Shown: positions 25,802-35,043, counted from the first letter of the stretch. The stretch: DNA of 64,000 nt from Actinomyces dentalis DSM 19115 (GCF_000429225.1 NZ_KE386865.1:1541-65540), one strand, 5' to 3'. The notes: generated by a model not told the origin, from the sequence alone. Made by a program: numbers and translations.

Positions 25802-26596
25802 GCGGGGCGGGCACGAGCGCAGGGCCGAGCGCCAGCAGGCCGCCAGCGCGACCAGGCCGACGACGTAGACGACTCCCAGCGCCGGCTGCGCCCAGGACTG
25901 CGGCCAGTCGGCGTTCCAGGCGAAGTGCAGGGCGAAGCCGGCGACCACTCCGAGCACCCCGTGGCGCCGGCGGCCCGTGGCCATGGCCGTCGTCAGCCCC
26001 CAGCCGGCGACGGCCGTGCAGATCGCGTGCAGCCCGGCGCCCGGGCCCAGTTCGCGCAGGCGCCAGCTGTCCAGGGCCCCGGCCAGGTCCGAGCTCGGGT
26101 GCGCCAGCGCCCCGGCGGCCCCGTAGACGAGGGTCTCGACGAGCTCGAAGCCCAGGCCGCAGAACAGGCCGATGATCAGGCCGTCGCCGGGGCGGCGCAT
26201 GCGCGGCCACCAGGCGATGGAGATGAGGGCGACGCCGAGGTCCTTGGCGATCTCCTCCGGCCAGGCGCCCGAGACGGAGTCGGCGATGGCGTTCCAGCCG
26301 AGCCGGGTCATGAGGTCGTCGGTCCGGTCGGCGCACAGGATGATCAGGGCCGGGGCGGCCAGGGCCCCCCAGGCCAGGGCGAGGGCGACGACGGCGCCGT
26401 GGCGGTCCCACAGGCGGCTGCGGCGCACCAGGGCGGCGGCGATGCCCGTGACCGTGGCGCTGATGAGCAGGCCGACGCCCACCGAGACGGGGGCGGCGCC
26501 GGCGTAGGCGCTCAGGTCGGGGCCCGAGACGGCGGCGCCCGCCGCGATGATGAGGGCCAGGGCCCATGCGGCGGGGCTGCGCAGAAGGCGGGTCAT
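25697..26596 (-). CDS. PrsW-family intramembrane metalloprotease-like protein
   Basis: 299 residues, about eight helices. Family motifs in order: EEIAKDLG (about residue 114), GLFCGLGFELVETLVYG (about 142), LHAICTAVAGWGL (about 188) and LHFAWN (about 222). PrsW proteins cleave membrane anchors such as anti-sigma factors. The Pro/Gly-rich tail of about 35 residues (25697-25801) lies antisense to the end of the GNAT-like gene and is not part of the fold. The ATG overlaps the stop of the upstream gene by 4 bases, so the pair is co-translated. Confidence 0.78.
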   Translation of the reverse strand: MTRLLRSPAAWALALIIAAGAAVSGPDLSAYAGAAPVSVGVGLLISATVTGIAAALVRRSRLWDRHGAVVALALAWGALAAPALIILCADRTDDLMTRLGWNAIADSVSGAWPEEIAKDLGVALISIAWWPRMRRPGDGLIIGLFCGLGFELVETLVYGAAGALAHPSSDLAGALDSWRLRELGPGAGLHAICTAVAGWGLTTAMATGRRRHGVLGVVAGFALHFAWNADWPQSWAQPALGVVYVVGLVALAACWRSALRSCPPRSRAGGPDGPPHPGGGVPLGENAGGEGAHPPAGAR

Positions 26597-27183
26597 GCGT
26601 CCTCCTGCTCGGCGCGGGCGGCGTCGAGGTCCTCCAGGAGGGCGTCGACCTCCTGCGCGGGCCCGGACAGGGTGGTGACCAGGGCGTCGCCCCCGCCGAG
26701 GTCCTCCAGGACGGTGACGTGCACCGCGCCGGTCCCGTCCGGCCCGCTCACGGCCGTCCACACCGGGTCGCCGGGCTCGTGGGTCACCGTGATCCGGTCC
26801 CGCCCGGCCTCCTCGTCGTCGTAGAAGAGCCGTTCGGCCAGGGCCCTGCGCACGGCCGTGGACGGATCGGTCACGCCGCGGCGCGAGTCCGCGACCAGGG
26901 ACGCGTCCGCGCACAGGTAGAGCTCGCCCGTGTCGCCCGTGGCGCCCGCGGGCGCGCAGGGCGTGCGGGTCGACGCGGCGGCGGAGACGACCGGGTCGGC
27001 CCCGCCCAGCGGGATCCGCGTGGTGGTCTGCGAATCGGCGTCGCTCCGGGCCAGGGCGGCGTCGGCCAGCACGGGCAGGGCGTAGAGCGCGGCCGTGAGG
27101 GCGAGCGCGGTGAGCGCCGCCGCGGCCGGGCGGGCCCGTCGGGGGCCCGCGGCGGGGGAGGTCGGGGGACGATTGCTCAGCAC
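26593..27183 (-). CDS. Single-pass membrane protein of unknown function
   Basis: About 196 residues. A short basic Pro-rich N-terminus, one hydrophobic segment (about residues 25-45) and then an acidic extracytoplasmic domain with two Cys (TRTPCAPAG and LYLCADA). No recognised family. I chose GTG 27183, which leaves room for the divergent LOG gene promoter, over ATG 27306, which would overlap that gene. Coupling to the PrsW-like protease suggests a functional partner, possibly a substrate; this is inference. Confidence 0.6.
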   Translation of the reverse strand: MLSNRPPTSPAAGPRRARPAAAALTALALTAALYALPVLADAALARSDADSQTTTRIPLGGADPVVSAAASTRTPCAPAGATGDTGELYLCADASLVADSRRGVTDPSTAVRRALAERLFYDDEEAGRDRITVTHEPGDPVWTAVSGPDGTGAVHVTVLEDLGGGDALVTTLSGPAQEVDALLEDLDAARAEQEDA

Positions 27184-27304
27184 GGGGGCGAACCTGCCAT
27201 GGCTCCGGGCGCCGCGGCCTCGGCCTGCGGGCGGAGGGCGTCTCCTCCTGCCGGAGGAGTCGGGGCCGGGGCGGGCGCCGTCGGCATGGTGCATCATGCC
27301 CCTC

Positions 27305-28081
27305 ATGAGCAGACGAGAGTTCTACCGCAGGGGTCCGGTGCTCCTGCGCGGCGACCAGATCCCGACCCAGACCACCGACACCCGCCTGCTGTCCGGCGGC
27401 AACGGCGCCGACTGGCTCCACAAGGATCCCTGGCGGGTGATGAGGATCCAGGCGGAGTTCATCGAGGGCTTCGGGGCGCTGGCCGAGCTGGGGCCGGCGA
27501 TCAGCGTCTTCGGCTCGGCGCGCACCGCCCCCTCCGATCCGCACTACGCCCTCGCCGAGGGCATCGGCGCGGGGATCGCCCGGGCCGGCTACGCCGTCAT
27601 CACCGGCGGCGGCCCGGGGATGATGGAGGCCGCGAACAAGGGCGCCCGGGAGGCGGGCGGCGTGTCGGTGGGGCTGGGCATCGAGCTGCCCCGCGAGCAG
27701 GGGATGAACGACTACGTGGACCTGGGCGTCCATTTCCGCTACTTCTTCGCCCGCAAGACGATGTTCGTCAAGTACTCCGACGGGTTCGTGGTCATGCCCG
27801 GCGGCTTCGGCACGCTCGACGAGCTCTTCGAGGCCCTCACCCTGGTCCAGACCCGCAAGGTCCTCGGCTTCCCGGTGGTGCTCGTGGGCAGCGGCTTCTG
27901 GGGGCCCCTGGTGGAGTGGATTCGCGGCACGCTAGCCGGCCGGGGGATGATCTCGCCGCGGGATCCGCAGCTGCTCCACGTGGTCGACACGGTCGACGAG
28001 GCCGTCGACTGCGTCGTGGCGGAGGCGCGGAGGCTGCGCAACGGGGACGACGCCGGGTCCGGGGCGCCGGGGGCGCGGTGA
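27305..28081 (+). CDS. LOG-family protein (TIGR00730)
   Basis: 258 residues. Motifs GGGPGMMEAANKGA (about residue 100) and PGGFGTLDELFE (about 163) define the Lonely Guy family, which in many bacteria cleaves nucleoside 5'-monophosphates to base and ribose 5-phosphate and can release cytokinins. An in-frame ATG at 27296 is also possible. The position between dapE and the DUF3117 gene is the same as that of Rv1205 in mycobacteria. The physiological substrate is unknown. Confidence 0.9.
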   Translation: MSRREFYRRGPVLLRGDQIPTQTTDTRLLSGGNGADWLHKDPWRVMRIQAEFIEGFGALAELGPAISVFGSARTAPSDPHYALAEGIGAGIARAGYAVITGGGPGMMEAANKGAREAGGVSVGLGIELPREQGMNDYVDLGVHFRYFFARKTMFVKYSDGFVVMPGGFGTLDELFEALTLVQTRKVLGFPVVLVGSGFWGPLVEWIRGTLAGRGMISPRDPQLLHVVDTVDEAVDCVVAEARRLRNGDDAGSGAPGAR

Positions 28082-28145
28082 GCGCGGGCGGGCCGACGGC
28101 GGCGGCCCCGCGGCGGTTTTCCGGGCCCCGGATGGGACCATGCCG

Positions 28146-28201
28146 TAGAATGGGGCCGGTAGCGCGGTGAGTGCCGCGCCTTTGCACTGAAAGGGGAGCA
28201 C
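28146..28201 (+). promoter_or_regulatory. Promoter and ribosome-binding site of the DUF3117 gene
   Basis: TAGAAT, close to the -10 consensus, lies at 28146-28151, about 50 bases before the ATG. AAAGGGGAG gives a strong Shine-Dalgarno 4-5 bases before the start. No clear -35. Confidence 0.5.
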
Positions 28202-28369
28202 ATGGCTGCCATGAAGCCCAGGACCGGCGACGGGCCTCTCGAGGTCGTCAAGGAAGGCCGCTCCATCATCATGCGGGTCCCGCTGGAGGGCGGCGGCCGT
28301 CTCGTCGTCGAGATCACGCCCGATGAGATCAAGGAGCTCCAGGAGGCCCTCGGCTCGGTCAAGATCTGA
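28202..28369 (+). CDS. DUF3117 small conserved protein
   Basis: 55 residues, too short for many gene finders. The sequence begins MAAMKPRTGDGPLEV and contains MRVPLEGGGRLVVEITPDE, which match the strongly conserved actinobacterial DUF3117 family (Rv1211 in M. tuberculosis). Function is unknown. Strong ribosome-binding site and a -10 upstream support expression. The order with the LOG gene upstream is conserved in other actinobacteria. Confidence 0.93.
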   Translation: MAAMKPRTGDGPLEVVKEGRSIIMRVPLEGGGRLVVEITPDEIKELQEALGSVKI

Positions 28370-28467
28370 GCGGTCCGGCCGGTCCGAGGCGCGCGACGAG
28401 GACCGGGTCCCCCGGGGCCCGGTCCTCATCCGTTGCTCGTGCGCGGGCCCGGTCGGTCCGCGCGCCG

Positions 28468-29103
28468 TCACGACCGGCGCACCGCCACCAGGAGCCCGTC
28501 GCCCACGGGCAGGAGCGAGGTGAGCAGGTCCTCGCGCTCGCGCAGCGCCTTGCCCAGTTCGCGCGCGGCCACGGTGGCGGGGTCGCGGCGGGCCGGGTCG
28601 GCGACGTGGTCGTTCCACAGGGCCCGGGTGACGGCCAGCACGCCGCCCACGCGCAGCATGCGCAGGGCCTGGTCGATGAGCGCGGCGGACTCCTCCGGCT
28701 CGACGTCGAGGACCACCATGTCGTAGGAGCGCGCCGCCATGCGGGGCAGGACGTCGGAGGCGCGCCCCCGGATGACGCGGGTGCGCGAGCGCGCCCGGCC
28801 CCCGGACTCGAAGGCGCGGCGCGCCTCGCGCTGGATCTCGGGCTCGACGTCGATGGTGGTGAGCACGCCGTCGGGCCCCATCCCGTCCAGGATCCACAGG
28901 CCCGACACGCCCGTGCCGGTGCCGATCTCGGCGACGGAGCGGGCGGCGACCGAGGCGGCCAGCATGCGCAGCGCGGCGCCCGTGGCGGGGGTGACGGGGG
29001 CGGTGCCCAGCTCGATGCCGCGCAGGCGGGCCCGCGCCGCGACCTCGGGCTCGATGGGGAACTCCTCCGTGTAGGACCAGCTCAGCGTCTTATCAGCACT
29101 CAT
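28468..29103 (-). CDS. SAM-dependent O-methyltransferase
   Basis: 211 residues. Class I methyltransferase: SAM-binding VAEIGTGTGVSGLWIL (about residue 58), acidic loop TTIDVEPE and VVLDVEP. Closest in layout to the Rv1220c group of O-methyltransferase family 3 proteins. AAGGAG lies 6 bases before the ATG. In mycobacteria this gene is divergent from sigE; here tatB follows instead, 126 bases away. Confidence 0.88.
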   Translation of the reverse strand: MSADKTLSWSYTEEFPIEPEVAARARLRGIELGTAPVTPATGAALRMLAASVAARSVAEIGTGTGVSGLWILDGMGPDGVLTTIDVEPEIQREARRAFESGGRARSRTRVIRGRASDVLPRMAARSYDMVVLDVEPEESAALIDQALRMLRVGGVLAVTRALWNDHVADPARRDPATVAARELGKALREREDLLTSLLPVGDGLLVAVRRS

Positions 29104-29216
29104 GGGTGCTCCTTCCTCGAAGTGTGCTCCGCCGCGCGCCGCGGACGGCCGGCCCGGCGCCGCGCGGCCCCATTGTCCCAGGTCTCGGGCCGCGCGGCGC
29201 CGGGCGGGCGCGCGCC

Positions 29217-29222
29217 TATACT
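29217..29222 (+). promoter_or_regulatory. -10 element of tatB
   Basis: TATACT, five of six matches to TATAAT, ends 7 bases before the GTG start at 29230. No Shine-Dalgarno sequence is present between, so translation is probably leaderless. Confidence 0.55.
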
Positions 29223-29229
29223 GACAGGC

Positions 29230-29898
29230 GTGTTTGGCATTTCGGGCTCCGAGTTCCTCGTGCTGCTCCTGGTCGTCATCGTCGTCGTGGGCCCCCGGCG
29301 CCTGCCGGAGTACACGCGCAGGCTCACCCAGCTCGTGCGCCGGCTGCGCCTGTTCCTCGACAACGCCAAGGAGCAGATCGCCCAGGAGGTCGGCCCCGAG
29401 CTCGGCGAGCTCAACCTGGAGGACCTCAACCCGCGCAATTACGATCCCCGCAAGATCGTGCGCGACGCGCTCGGCGAGGACCTCGACGCCATTCGCAGGG
29501 ACCTGGCCAACCCCTTCCGGTCCGCCGCGTCCACCGCCGTCAGGACCGGCGACGAGGTCGTCGCGGCCGCCCGCGGCACGAAGTCCCTGTCGACGATGAT
29601 CGACGACGAGGCCGCCCGGACCCGCGAGGGGAAGCGGGTCGGGGCGGTGTCCGCCGCCGCGCCGGAGCAGGCCCGGACACCCGAGCCGGCCTCGCCCGAG
29701 CCGGCCGCGCCGGAGCCCGTTCCCGCACCGGAGGCCGCGGTCCCGGCCGAGCCGGAGCCCGCCCGGGTGCCCTCGAGCCTGGCCGCCGATCGGCCCGCCG
29801 CGCCCGCCCGCCCGGTCTCCCCGCGCGATATCGTGCGCGCCGCCCGCGCCGCCGCGCGCACCCGGCCCGAGGCCGCCGTCGCCGTCGTCGACGCCTGA
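29230..29898 (+). CDS. tatB: Sec-independent protein translocase TatB
   Basis: 222 residues. N-terminal helix MFGISGSEFLVLLLVVIVVV followed by GPRRLPEY (the TatA/B hinge, with GPxRLP and an early Glu that mark TatB over TatA), an amphipathic helix to about residue 50 and a long Pro/Ala/Glu-rich cytoplasmic tail. With TatC, encoded elsewhere, it receives twin-arginine precursors. In mycobacteria tatB follows htrA and precedes mrp; here it also neighbours mrp, which is convergent. Confidence 0.88.
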   Translation: MFGISGSEFLVLLLVVIVVVGPRRLPEYTRRLTQLVRRLRLFLDNAKEQIAQEVGPELGELNLEDLNPRNYDPRKIVRDALGEDLDAIRRDLANPFRSAASTAVRTGDEVVAAARGTKSLSTMIDDEAARTREGKRVGAVSAAAPEQARTPEPASPEPAAPEPVPAPEAAVPAEPEPARVPSSLAADRPAAPARPVSPRDIVRAARAAARTRPEAAVAVVDA

Positions 29899-29922
29899 CG
29901 GACGGCCGGGGCGGCGCGCTGC

Positions 29923-31068
29923 TCAGCCGACCGGGCTGATGCTCAGCCTCATCCCCGACAGGCCGCGCCGCACGCGGCCCAGCCGGCGGGCCACGTCGGC
30001 CAGGGCCCCGGCCGCCGGGGCGTCGGCGCTCGGGGCGCCGTCGGCGGCCACCGTCACCGGCACGCCGCGGTCGGAGCCCTCGCGCAGCGCGATGTCCAGC
30101 GGCAGCCGGGCCAGGAGCGGGACCTCGTAGCCCAGGGCCGTGCTCAGGGAGCGGCTGACGGCCAGGCCGCCGCCGGAGCCGAAGATCTCCAGGTGCGAGC
30201 CGTCGGGCTGGACCAGGTAGGACATGTTCTCGATGACGCCCACGACCTTCTGCTTGGTCTGCACCGCGATGAGGCCGGTGCGCTCGGCGACCTCGGCGGC
30301 CGCGGTCTGGGGGGTGGTCACCACCAGGATCTCGGCGCCCGGCAGGAACTGGGCCACCGAGATGGTCACGTCGCCGGTGCCGGGGGGCAGGTCGAGCAGG
30401 AGGACGTCCAGGTCGCCCCAGAAGACGTCGGACAGGAACTGCTGGACCGCCCGGTGGAGCATGGGGCCGCGCCAGATGACCGGCTGCCCGTCCTCCACGA
30501 ACATGCCGATGGAGATGACCTTCACCCCGTGGGCCACCGGCGGGACGATCATGCCGTCCAGCTGGGTGGGGACCCGCTCCACCCCGAGCATGCGGGGGAT
30601 GGAGAAGCCGTAGATGTCGGCGTCGACCACGCCCACGCTCAGGCCCTGGGCGGCCATGGCGGCGGCCAGGTTGGCGGTCACCGACGACTTGCCGACCCCG
30701 CCCTTGCCGGAGGTCACGGCGTAGACGCGGGTGAGGCTGCCGGGCTTGGCGAAGGGGATCTCCGGCTCGGCCGCCCCGCCGCGCAGGCGCGCGCGCAGCC
30801 CGGCGCGCTGCTCGTCGGTCATGACGCCCAGGCGGACCTCGACGCCGCTCACGCCCTCCAGGGCGCCGACCTCCCTGCGGGTGTCGGCGGTGATGGTGTC
30901 CTTGAGGGGGCAGCCGGCGACCGTGAGCAGCACGCCCACCGTGACGACGCCGTCCGCGATCTCCACGGATTCGACCATGCCGAGGTCGGTGATGGGGCGG
31001 CGCAGCTCGGGGTCGATGACCCGGCTGAGCGCCCGGCGGACCTGGTCCTGGGTGGGGGTGGTGGCCAT
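29923..31068 (-). CDS. mrp: Mrp/ApbC-type iron-sulfur carrier ATPase
   Basis: 381 residues. An N-terminal MIP18-like domain (VIDPELRRPITDLGMV, about residues 17-32) is joined to a ParA-type P-loop ATPase with deviant Walker A SGKGGVGKSS (about residue 121) and LLLDLPPGTGD. Family members bind and deliver Fe-S clusters. The canonical C-terminal CxxC is absent: the segment VIENMSYLVQPDGS carries no Cys, as in many actinobacterial homologues. TAGGAT (31080-31075) lies 6 bases before the ATG, indicating a leaderless mRNA. Confidence 0.9.
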   Translation of the reverse strand: MATTPTQDQVRRALSRVIDPELRRPITDLGMVESVEIADGVVTVGVLLTVAGCPLKDTITADTRREVGALEGVSGVEVRLGVMTDEQRAGLRARLRGGAAEPEIPFAKPGSLTRVYAVTSGKGGVGKSSVTANLAAAMAAQGLSVGVVDADIYGFSIPRMLGVERVPTQLDGMIVPPVAHGVKVISIGMFVEDGQPVIWRGPMLHRAVQQFLSDVFWGDLDVLLLDLPPGTGDVTISVAQFLPGAEILVVTTPQTAAAEVAERTGLIAVQTKQKVVGVIENMSYLVQPDGSHLEIFGSGGGLAVSRSLSTALGYEVPLLARLPLDIALREGSDRGVPVTVAADGAPSADAPAAGALADVARRLGRVRRGLSGMRLSISPVG

Positions 31069-31200
31069 GGAGACATCCTAGGTGGGCCCCGCGGGGGCGT
31101 TTTCGTGGCGCACGGCACGTTGAGGCCGACATCTCCGTGCGCAAGGGCCCGCGCGTCGGCGTCGGCGTCGTAGCCTGGACGGGCCGCCGCGCGCGGATTG

Positions 31201-33132
31201 ATGTCCCTCAAGCGACTCGGAAAGACAAAGCGCATGCCCTCGACTCAGCGCTCCACCAGCCCGCCGCCCGCCGGCGCCGCCCCGCCGCGGGGCCGCATCG
31301 GCGGCCTCGACGGACTGCGCGCCATCGCCGTCGCCGTCGTCCTCGTCTACCACCTGATGCCCGGCCTCCTGCCGGGCGGCATGGTGGGGGTCGACGCCTT
31401 CTTCGTCATCTCGGGCTTCCTCATCACCAGCCTCCTGCTCGTCGAGCGCCGCACCACGGGGCGCATCGACGTGAGGCGCTTCTGGATCAGGCGCCTGCGC
31501 CGGATCGTGCCCGCCCTGCTCGTGGCGGTCGCCGCGACCGTGGCCGCGGCCGCCTGCCTGGGCGGCGACGTCCTGCTGGCCGTGCGGCGCCAGGTCCTCG
31601 GCTCGGTCCTGCTGGTCTACAACTGGGTGGAGATCGCCGCCGGATCGTCCTACTTCGACCAGACCCAGCCGCTCCTGCTGACCAATGTGTGGTCGCTGGC
31701 GGTGGAGGAGCAGTTCTACCTGGTGTGGCCGCTGGTCGTCATCGCCCTCCTGGCGCGGGGCGTCTCGCGCCGGCGGGTCAGGGCCGGCGCCCTCCTGGCC
31801 CTGGTGCTCTCGGCGGCCTCGGCCGCCTGGGCCCTGCGCCTGGTGCGCGACGGCGCCCCCGCCTCGCGCGTCTACATGGGCACCGACACCCACGCCTTCG
31901 GCCTCATGCTGGGCGCCGCCTGGGCCCTGTGGCACGGGCGCGCGACGGAGGGGGCCGATCTCGAGCCCCAGCCGGCGGGGCTGCGCCGGGTGCGCGGGGC
32001 GGCGGGGTGGGCCGGCCTGGCCGGCCTGCTCGTCCTGGCCCGCGTCGCCGGCGAGACGGCGGCCGACGGCGGGTCGGGGCCCGAGCCGGCGCTCATCATC
32101 GCATCCGTGTGCGCCCTCGCCGTCGTCCAGGCCCTCACCGGCGAGGTCGCCGGCGCCGACGGGCCGGCCCGCCGGCTGATGGACCTGCTGGAGGCCCGGC
32201 CGCTGAAGTGGCTGGGCGAGCGCTCCTACGGGCTGTACCTGTGGCACTGGCCCCTGGGGGTCCTGGCCTTCTACGCCATCCCGCCCACCGCCAACCCCCG
32301 GGTGGTGGCCGTCGGGGTCCTGGGGCTGACGCTGTGCGCCGCGGAGCTGTCCCACTCGCTCATCGAGACCCCCGTGCGCCGCGACGGCCTCCTGGTCCGG
32401 CTGCGGCGGGTCGCCCGGCTGCGCCCGCGCCAGATGGTGCCGGCGGGGGGTGGGGCCATCGCCCTCGTCCTGCTCCTCGTCCTCGCCTTCGCCTCCCAGC
32501 CCGCCCAGTCGGCGGCGCAGCAGGCCATCGCGGTCGGCACCGGCTACCTCAGCGCCCCCTCCGCGGCCCCCGCCCCGGCCGCGGCCACCGGGGCGCCGAC
32601 GCAGGATCCCTCCCCCGAGCAGACCGTCGACCCCTTCACCGGCGGGGAGGTGGTCGTCGTCGGCGACTCCGTGACGATCGCGGCGGCGCCGAGCCTGGAG
32701 GCGGACCTGCCGGGCGTCGCCGTCAACGCCGAGGTCTCGCGGTCCGTGTACGCCGCCCTGCCCTCCCTCCAGGCCATGGACGCGGGCGGGGCCAGGCCCT
32801 GCGTCGTCATCGCCCTGGCCACCAACGGCTCGGTCGAGACCGACCAGCTCGACGCGATCCTGAGCTACCTGGGTCCCGACCGCAGACTCGTCCTGGTCAC
32901 CGCCCACGGTCCGGCGCGCACGACCTGGATCCCGCCGGCCAACGACACGATCCGCGCCTTCGCCCGGGCCCACCCCGACCAGGTGGCGGTGGCGGACTGG
33001 GACGCCGCCGTCGCCGCCCGCCCCGACCTGCTCGTCGACGACCAGGTCCACCCCGTGCCGGAGGGCGGCGCGCTGTACGCGCAGACGGTGGCGGACGCGG
33101 TCGCGGCCCTGAGGCGTCAGCCGGCGTCCTGA
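31201..33132 (+). CDS. OatA-like cell-wall O-acetyltransferase
   Basis: 643 residues. An N-terminal acyltransferase-3 domain with about ten helices (GLDGLRAIAVAVVLVYHL, VDAFFVISGFLI, WIRRLRRIVPALL) is followed by an extracytoplasmic SGNH hydrolase domain from about residue 470: GDSVT holds the catalytic Ser and DDQVHP the Asp and His. This two-domain form acetylates peptidoglycan or other surface glycans and can confer lysozyme resistance. ATG 31201 is preferred; TTG 31198 and ATG 31234 are alternatives. The stop overlaps the convergent DUF1003 gene by 16 bases. Confidence 0.88.
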   Translation: MSLKRLGKTKRMPSTQRSTSPPPAGAAPPRGRIGGLDGLRAIAVAVVLVYHLMPGLLPGGMVGVDAFFVISGFLITSLLLVERRTTGRIDVRRFWIRRLRRIVPALLVAVAATVAAAACLGGDVLLAVRRQVLGSVLLVYNWVEIAAGSSYFDQTQPLLLTNVWSLAVEEQFYLVWPLVVIALLARGVSRRRVRAGALLALVLSAASAAWALRLVRDGAPASRVYMGTDTHAFGLMLGAAWALWHGRATEGADLEPQPAGLRRVRGAAGWAGLAGLLVLARVAGETAADGGSGPEPALIIASVCALAVVQALTGEVAGADGPARRLMDLLEARPLKWLGERSYGLYLWHWPLGVLAFYAIPPTANPRVVAVGVLGLTLCAAELSHSLIETPVRRDGLLVRLRRVARLRPRQMVPAGGGAIALVLLLVLAFASQPAQSAAQQAIAVGTGYLSAPSAAPAPAAATGAPTQDPSPEQTVDPFTGGEVVVVGDSVTIAAAPSLEADLPGVAVNAEVSRSVYAALPSLQAMDAGGARPCVVIALATNGSVETDQLDAILSYLGPDRRLVLVTAHGPARTTWIPPANDTIRAFARAHPDQVAVADWDAAVAARPDLLVDDQVHPVPEGGALYAQTVADAVAALRRQPAS

Positions 33133-33743
33133 GCCGTCGCCTCCGCCGCCCGGCCGTCCTCGGCGGTCCGGGCCGGCCGCCCGGCCCCGTCGTCGTCCTC
33201 CTCCTCGGAGAGCTCCTCCACGATCTCTCCGACGATCTCCTCGCGCGAGCGGCGCTCCTCGGTCAGCAGCTCCTCCAGCATGTCGCGCAGCTCGGAGCGC
33301 ACGAAGTCGCGGGTGGCGACGTCGTTCATGGCCAGGCGCAGGGAGGCGATCTCCCGGGTGAGGAACTCGGTGTCCTCCAGGTTGCGCTGGGCGCGCTGGC
33401 GGTCCTGCTCGGCGGTGACGCGGTCGCGGTCGTCCTGGCGGTTCTGGGCCAGCAGGATCAGCGGCGCGGAGTAGGACGCCTGGGTCGAGAAGGCCAGGTT
33501 GAGCAGGATGAAGGGGTAGGGGTCCCAGGCGCCGGCGTTGATCCTCACCAGGAGGATGTTCGCCGCGATCCACGCCACCACGAACACCGTCATGTACAGG
33601 ACGAACTTGGGCGAGCCCATGAATCGGGCCGTCGCCTCGGCGAAGCGCCCGAAGCCGTCGGAGCGGGAGGCGCGCGCCGGATGGAACCAGCGCATCCACC
33701 GCGAACGGGACCGGGACAGCGGCTGGTCGAGCTGCTCAGGCAT
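33117..33743 (-). CDS. DUF1003 membrane protein
   Basis: 208 residues. Two membrane helices (about 40-65 and 75-100) with the family motif PFILLNLAFSTQASYSAPLI, then a charged coiled-coil tail of about 100 residues rich in Glu and Arg. Function unknown. The start ATG overlaps the end of the MgtE_N/CBS gene by 8 bases, and both families are neighbours in other actinobacteria (Rv1231c and Rv1232c), which suggests a joint role in magnesium or envelope physiology. Confidence 0.87.
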   Translation of the reverse strand: MPEQLDQPLSRSRSRWMRWFHPARASRSDGFGRFAEATARFMGSPKFVLYMTVFVVAWIAANILLVRINAGAWDPYPFILLNLAFSTQASYSAPLILLAQNRQDDRDRVTAEQDRQRAQRNLEDTEFLTREIASLRLAMNDVATRDFVRSELRDMLEELLTEERRSREEIVGEIVEELSEEEDDDGAGRPARTAEDGRAAEATAQDAG

Positions 33744-35043
33744 TGGCGCTCCTCTCAATCATCTCATCGGTGATCTCGTCGTCGGCCTCGCGCCAGTCGT
33801 CGGGCATGAGATGGTCCAGGACGTCGTCGACGGACACGGCGCCCACCAGGCGGCCCGCCTCGTCGAGCACCGGCAGGGCGGTGAGATTGTAGGTGGCCAG
33901 CAGGCGCGTGACGGTGCCGATGGAGTCGGCGGGGTGGACCCGGTCCAGGGCGGTGTCCACGATCGAGCCCACCATGCGCTGCGGGCGCTCGCGCAGGGCG
34001 CGCTGGAGGTGCACCATCCCCAGGAAGCGGCCCGTGGGGGCCTCCAGGGGCGGGCGGCACACGAAGGCGACGGCCGCCAGGGCCGGGGGGACCTGCGCCT
34101 TGCGGGCCTGGGCGAGGAAGGTCGCCACATTCGCCTCCGGCGGCAGGATGATCGGCTCGGTCGTCATGAGCCCGCCGGCCGTGTACTCGGCGTAGGTCAT
34201 CAGGCGGCGCACGTCCTCGGCCTCGTCGGGCTGCATGAGGTCGAGCAGCTCGGCGGCCTTGGCCTGCGGCAGCTCGCCGACGAGGTCGGCGGCGTCGTCG
34301 GGCTCCATGGCGTCGAGCACGTCGGCCGCCCGGGCGGTGCTCAGGGCGGAGATGAGGGAGACGGCCTCGTCGTCGGACAGCTCCTCGACGGCGTCGGCCA
34401 GGCGCGCGTCGTCGAGCTCGGCGGCGACCTCGACCTGCCGGGCCAGCGGCAGGTCCGCCAGCACGTCGGCCAGGTCCGCGGGCTTGAGGTCCTCCATGGT
34501 GGCCAGCAGCGCCGTGGCGCCCTGCCGGTCGGCGCCGGAGGCCAGGCCGGAGACCTCCTCGGGGCGGACCATGAGCGTCTCCCCGCGGCGCAGGCCCAGG
34601 GGGCCGGAGGAGGCGCGCTGGACGAACAGGCGCGTGACCTTCCAGTCCTTATTGCGGTCGGGCTCAATGGCGACGTCGCGGATGGTGACCCGGCCCGAGC
34701 CGTCGCGCAGGGTGACGACCCGGTCGAGCAGCTCGCCGACGACGAGGGTCTCGGCCTTGCGCTGCTCGAAGCGGCGGATATTGACCAGGCCCGTGGTGAT
34801 GACCTGGCCGGGGTTGATGGCGGTGACCCGCGACAGGGGCAGGAAGACGCGCCGGCGCCCCGAGACGTCGATGACGAAGCCGACGGCGCGAGGGTCGCCG
34901 CGCATGCGGATGAGGACGATGACGTCGTGGACCTTGCCCACGGGGTCGCCGATCGGGTCGAAGACCGTCGTGTCGACCAGGCGGGCGACGAAGACCCTCG
35001 ACGATGCGGGCCGGGCCCCTGCTCGCGTCACATTGTTCTCCAC
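33736..35043 (-). CDS. MgtE N-domain/CBS-domain protein without a channel
   Basis: About 435 residues, cytosolic. Order: PRC-barrel-like N-terminal region (about 15-170), MgtE intracellular N domain of helical repeats (about 175-290, with LPLARQVEVAAELDD and MEPDDAADLV), then two CBS motifs (about 290-425). No membrane helices, so the Mg channel of true MgtE is missing. Two in-frame GTG codons exist at 35049 and 35043; I chose 35043 since TAGGCT (35055-35050) then stands 6 bases upstream, the spacing seen at other leaderless genes here. Confidence 0.87.
   Translation of the reverse strand: MENNVTRAGARPASSRVFVARLVDTTVFDPIGDPVGKVHDVIVLIRMRGDPRAVGFVIDVSGRRRVFLPLSRVTAINPGQVITTGLVNIRRFEQRKAETLVVGELLDRVVTLRDGSGRVTIRDVAIEPDRNKDWKVTRLFVQRASSGPLGLRRGETLMVRPEEVSGLASGADRQGATALLATMEDLKPADLADVLADLPLARQVEVAAELDDARLADAVEELSDDEAVSLISALSTARAADVLDAMEPDDAADLVGELPQAKAAELLDLMQPDEAEDVRRLMTYAEYTAGGLMTTEPIILPPEANVATFLAQARKAQVPPALAAVAFVCRPPLEAPTGRFLGMVHLQRALRERPQRMVGSIVDTALDRVHPADSIGTVTRLLATYNLTALPVLDEAGRLVGAVSVDDVLDHLMPDDWREADDEITDEMIERSANA

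Noticed and set aside
26593-27306. Upstream ATG start (27306) for the PrsW partner gene
   Set aside because: It would overlap the start of the divergent LOG gene and leave no promoter; the first 41 residues are Arg/Pro-rich without a hydrophobic or conserved pattern.
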